Source of the DNA: Aphrophora alni
Lineage: Eukaryota; Arthropoda; Insecta; Hemiptera; Aphrophoridae
Direction of reading: 5' to 3'
DNA length: 64,000 nt
Assembly (NCBI GenBank): GCA_963513935.1
Contig: OY740768.1
Span: 71,524,877-71,588,876 of the forward strand
Shown here piece after piece: positions 60,663 to 64,000 of this stretch. Each line of letters starts with the position of its first letter. Position 1 is the first letter of the stretch. A program made the position numbers and the translations under genes. Below the pieces are notes generated by a model. The model worked only from the letters and a program-made list of their open reading frames with translations. It was not told the origin of the DNA and did not search any database.

Positions 60663-63220
60663 CATAAAATACGATATTGTCCCGTTATTTATATTAGTCA
60701 GCACATAGCTTGAAATAGTTATATTTTTAGAGGATTAAAAGGAATCAGGAAATTTCTGGTATATGCAAAAGAGACAGAAAATTAATTTTATAAAAAATGG
60801 CTGAACATAATAACAGTGAAATAGAATGATATATGTTATAATATAACAGTAAATAGCGCTTTCAATAGTTCCATCCTATCATGATGGACCCATTTTATAC
60901 AATTTCAATCATTATAATAAGTTCATTACAAAACCTTAATTGCATGTTTCAATTAAATTACAAAAATATGTTTTTGTGTCAGAGATATATTCTTTCCGTT
61001 TATTTGAAATATAAAAAGCAGATACAGGGCATTAGTTTTGGAGCATTATTGAAAACATTTTATTAACATATTTTAAAGTTCGGGATACCTAAGATACATA
61101 AACAGATCTGTTATTTCGAACTTGAATTGCTATAAAAATTACAATTAGTATATTACTTAACAAGGAAAGTAGATTTCCTTTCATCTTTTAACCTTATCGA
61201 AAGTTAAGAAAGAAATTGCTTTGATCTATAAATTAAGATATTTTAGGCAAATTTATCGTCATGTTTTATTCACACATTCGTAATGTACTTTTTATATTCA
61301 GCTGATTTAAAAATAGGTATATACTCTCGCTTAAAGAAAATAGCATAACTAGGAACTACAATTTAATCATATTTTTTTTATAGAGCCGATTATTTGTAGT
61401 AGAACAATTCATATATAATAAAATATTAGAGTTCTATGACAATTTATTTTAGTTTCAATCTAAATAATAATTTGTAATTATACTGTGTTGTTTATAATAC
61501 GATATTAATAAGAAACATTCTAACATAAATACAGTTACTTTACAACATTATGCAATTTACCAGAGAGGAAAGAAGTTGGATCGACTCAAAATGTAAGTTA
61601 TCTGTCGTACATGTTCATCCATTAACCTATTTTACAAAAAGAAGAAGTTAGTACATGACTATACGTTTATTTTTGTAAAAAAAAGGCTAAAAGTAGAAAT
61701 TAAATTCAACACATATATAATCCATGTTTAATAAAAATGGGTATGTAAGCAAACATTCTCTATATGTGCCATGGTTATTTAATATTTACAATATTCAAAA
61801 AATAATCGGAAATGTATTTTAATTTGTGGCTCCTTCTAAAGAGTGTTATGTACCGATATTACGCATTTACGAATTAGTATCAATATTTTAATACTTCCCA
61901 TCCTTCGTTTAGATAATTTAGATATTTAGATAATTCATGACAATAATTTCATTTAAGATCAAAGCAATTTTGAAATTTACTTGCTCCTACATTTCATGAA
62001 AGATCCACCTACATCAAACTTAATGTTTTGAATCAATTATTCCACCCATTCTTGATTTAATTCATGACAATGGACTTTTATTCTCTTTCCTTTTATATTC
62101 CAAGTGACAAAGTTACATTTTAAGTTAGTCTCCTTTGAACATAAAACAAATTTTAACCAGTTTCCCAATCATTTTACACAATAGTTACAAAACAAATAAG
62201 ATAATTCCACGAATACGAACAGAGATAATTTTTAAAATGTTCTAAATCCATAAAAGGGCTTAGAAACGTAAAGTTTAAAATGAAAAGGATTGAAAAGTCA
62301 TTCTTCCTATTTATTGTAAATTGAAAACATACCTATTTAATAAATTATTAAAAATAATAATTAGTAACAAATAAAACTGTTTTATATTTTGATTTTGCAG
62401 CAATATTGTAATATATAATATTTTTTGTAAGGGAATTTGAATTCTGTAAGTATAATAGTACAAGTTTGGCAATCTAGAATACGTCGAAAGTAATTGGAAT
62501 TGTTCTGGCGTAGAATTGGATTACGTGCTTCTGGAAGGGAACAGAATTGATAGTTTTGTTAGTTATGGATCAGAATATATGAGTCCGTTTCTAGATTCAG
62601 TACATGTCGGCATTTTTCATAATATTGTTCAAAGTACGATATTACTGTAGGATGTTAAGACAGAGAGTCACAGAGTAACACAGAAAAAGTCACTATAATT
62701 TTTTAATACGTTTTTTTAATTAGATGAAGTTATTCCTCTACGATGTTACTATTAATTTAGATTCAACTTAATTTTATTATATCATCTTCAAGGATTTCCA
62801 TGTTTTTATGTTCCCTGAGCAGAAAAATTATTGAAATTATCATTCATTTGTAATTTAATTATAGAAAATACCACGAACGTTTTTGTCTACCCAGTATTTT
62901 ATTCCGTTCAATTTGTGTCTTCATATATTCTGTATGTCTTATTCAACTGCCAGAAACACTTAACCTTTAGCGCTCAGTTGTTGAGTGTGCCCTGACATCA
63001 TGCGGAAAGTCTGTGATAGTATATCATAACTAAACCGAAAGCTAAATGCTTAGATTTAAAGTCTTTAATGAATTTTCAAAGAATCCCTAAACTTGAAATC
63101 CTAAAATCTTCGATTTTAGATACGCTTGTTTAATTATTATTTGTCATTTAAGAGACCTAAAAGGTGTGATTTATTCATGTGCTCCCATACTCTAACCAAA
63201 TTATTTATATATTTTTTGTT
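60661..63220. other. AT-rich non-coding DNA
   Basis: No recognisable gene. The 61-aa ORF at 60881 has no domain or splice support. Confidence 0.5.
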
Positions 63221-63224
63221 ATAA

Positions 63225-63690
63225 TAGTATGACCTGTGTTTAGCAAGTCGTGATTACTGTTCACAGTCTCCAGTGTGTCAAGTGTGATCTCGAAACGAAG
63301 TTTTTTTATCCAATTTTTAGCAATTTTGACACAAACTATGCTGAGATCCTCCTGAAGGCCAAGTCTTAAGTAAAAATGAAATGAACGGATCCAATAGTAA
63401 TACTCAAATCTCCTGTAAATGTTGTGTTTGTGATTCGACGATCTTCCATCACCAAGATCCTATTGTGATCAATGACAGACTCATTTCTGGATGTTGAGGG
63501 CCTCCCAGAACGTTAATCAATCTCCACTGATGTGTGGCCACCTTTAACCACTACTTTATGGTGGCCATTGCTTCGTTCCCAAACACTTGTTTTTATCTTA
63601 CGAATGGTTTTCGCTTGCGAATCGCCAAGCTTTGAACAATATTTTTTGATTCAGCAACGTTCTTCAAAATTTTCTGTAAATTTTTAAATA
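63225..63690 (-). pseudogene. Mariner-type transposase N-terminal fragment (SETMAR-like HTH region)
   Basis: Reading on the minus strand from about 63690: TIRKIKTSVWERSN / FGNEAMATIK (the usual FGxEAM block), then GHTSVEID, SGRPSTSRNESV (the conserved GRPSTS linker between the two HTH motifs), DHNRILVMEDRRIT and SITIGSVHS. Further on come ISIVCVKIAK-like and RFEITLDTLETVNSNHDLLN stretches matching the approach to the catalytic ITGDE block. Several frame changes and stops are present, and the catalytic core is not seen. It is a different mariner lineage from the element at 16866. Confidence 0.75.
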
Positions 63691-64000
63691 GGAACAATCC
63701 GACTGTACATATTTACACTTTCTCAGTCCTGAACGGCCTACTGGTAGTACTGGCGACTGATTGGTTATGCACACTTATAAAATATGGAACATGCACACTA
63801 GTCATGCCTACAAACGTACACCATGGACCGCCAAGAACGTAGTTTCGTTTGTCCTACTAATAAAAATAATGTGGAATACTTTTTGAACAGGGATTTATAT
63901 ATGTTTTTTTCCCGACATATTAAACTGGATTGGTGTTTCAAATTAAGAACAATGCTGAAAATATTTTTTTATGAAATTTATTTTTATAATAATTGATATA

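Noticed and set aside
62930..63010. Possible minus-strand exon with AAAG|GTTAAG donor
   Set aside because: All frames contain stops within a few codons, and no acceptor is convincing.

Overview
The window looks like nuclear DNA from an arthropod, most likely an insect. It is very AT-rich and carries long dinucleotide and trinucleotide microsatellites. It has no bacterial-style gene packing, but holds intron-like sequence and several animal DNA-transposon families. I cannot name the species; a hemipteran-type genome is a guess. Nearly all of the window is intergenic or intronic sequence shaped by transposons. I see no rRNA or tRNA gene, no CRISPR array and no complete multi-exon host gene.

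Left third (1-23 kb): mostly featureless AT-rich DNA. It contains one coding-like island (3822-3976), a (TTC)39 microsatellite (4733-4849), a foldback element with arms of about 190 bp (11001-11838), and a complete but dead mariner-type element with 23-bp ends and TA target duplications (16866-18168).

Centre (23-35 kb): the best-preserved item is an apparently intact DNA transposon (23125-26016). One intronless 621-aa ORF lies between perfect 32-bp inverted ends, and a subterminal array of the same motif lies inside them. A hairpin MITE (26063-26342) sits just outside. Further right are two diverged copies of an interspersed repeat, a degenerate 31-bp minisatellite (31.13-31.61 kb), a 174-bp (CT)n run, and a 213-bp tandem repeat whose next unit junction was hit by a 1.1-kb long-arm foldback element (33691-34796).

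Right half (35-64 kb): an imperfect inverted duplication of about 3.4 kb (38.9-42.35 kb) carries a pair of exon-like sequences, one broken by a 1.6-kb insertion. A second, truncated member of the long-arm foldback family lies at 44.57 kb. A 50-bp minisatellite and an older satellite of roughly 100 bp are interrupted by a hAT-like MITE with a near-perfect 8-bp target duplication (51.34-52.12 kb). A frameshifted piggyBac transposase (56.1-57.7 kb), a PIF/Harbinger remnant (58.07-58.27 kb) and an antisense mariner N-terminal fragment (63.2-63.7 kb) follow. Possible host-gene signals are a CRE plus YY1-like promoter patch with a splice donor (57.84-57.95 kb) and two phase-compatible minus-strand exon candidates (59702-59728 and 58520-58610).

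No genes work together as a pathway. What the window records is a series of nested transposon insertions. The only ORF that looks intact and functional is the 621-aa putative transposase.
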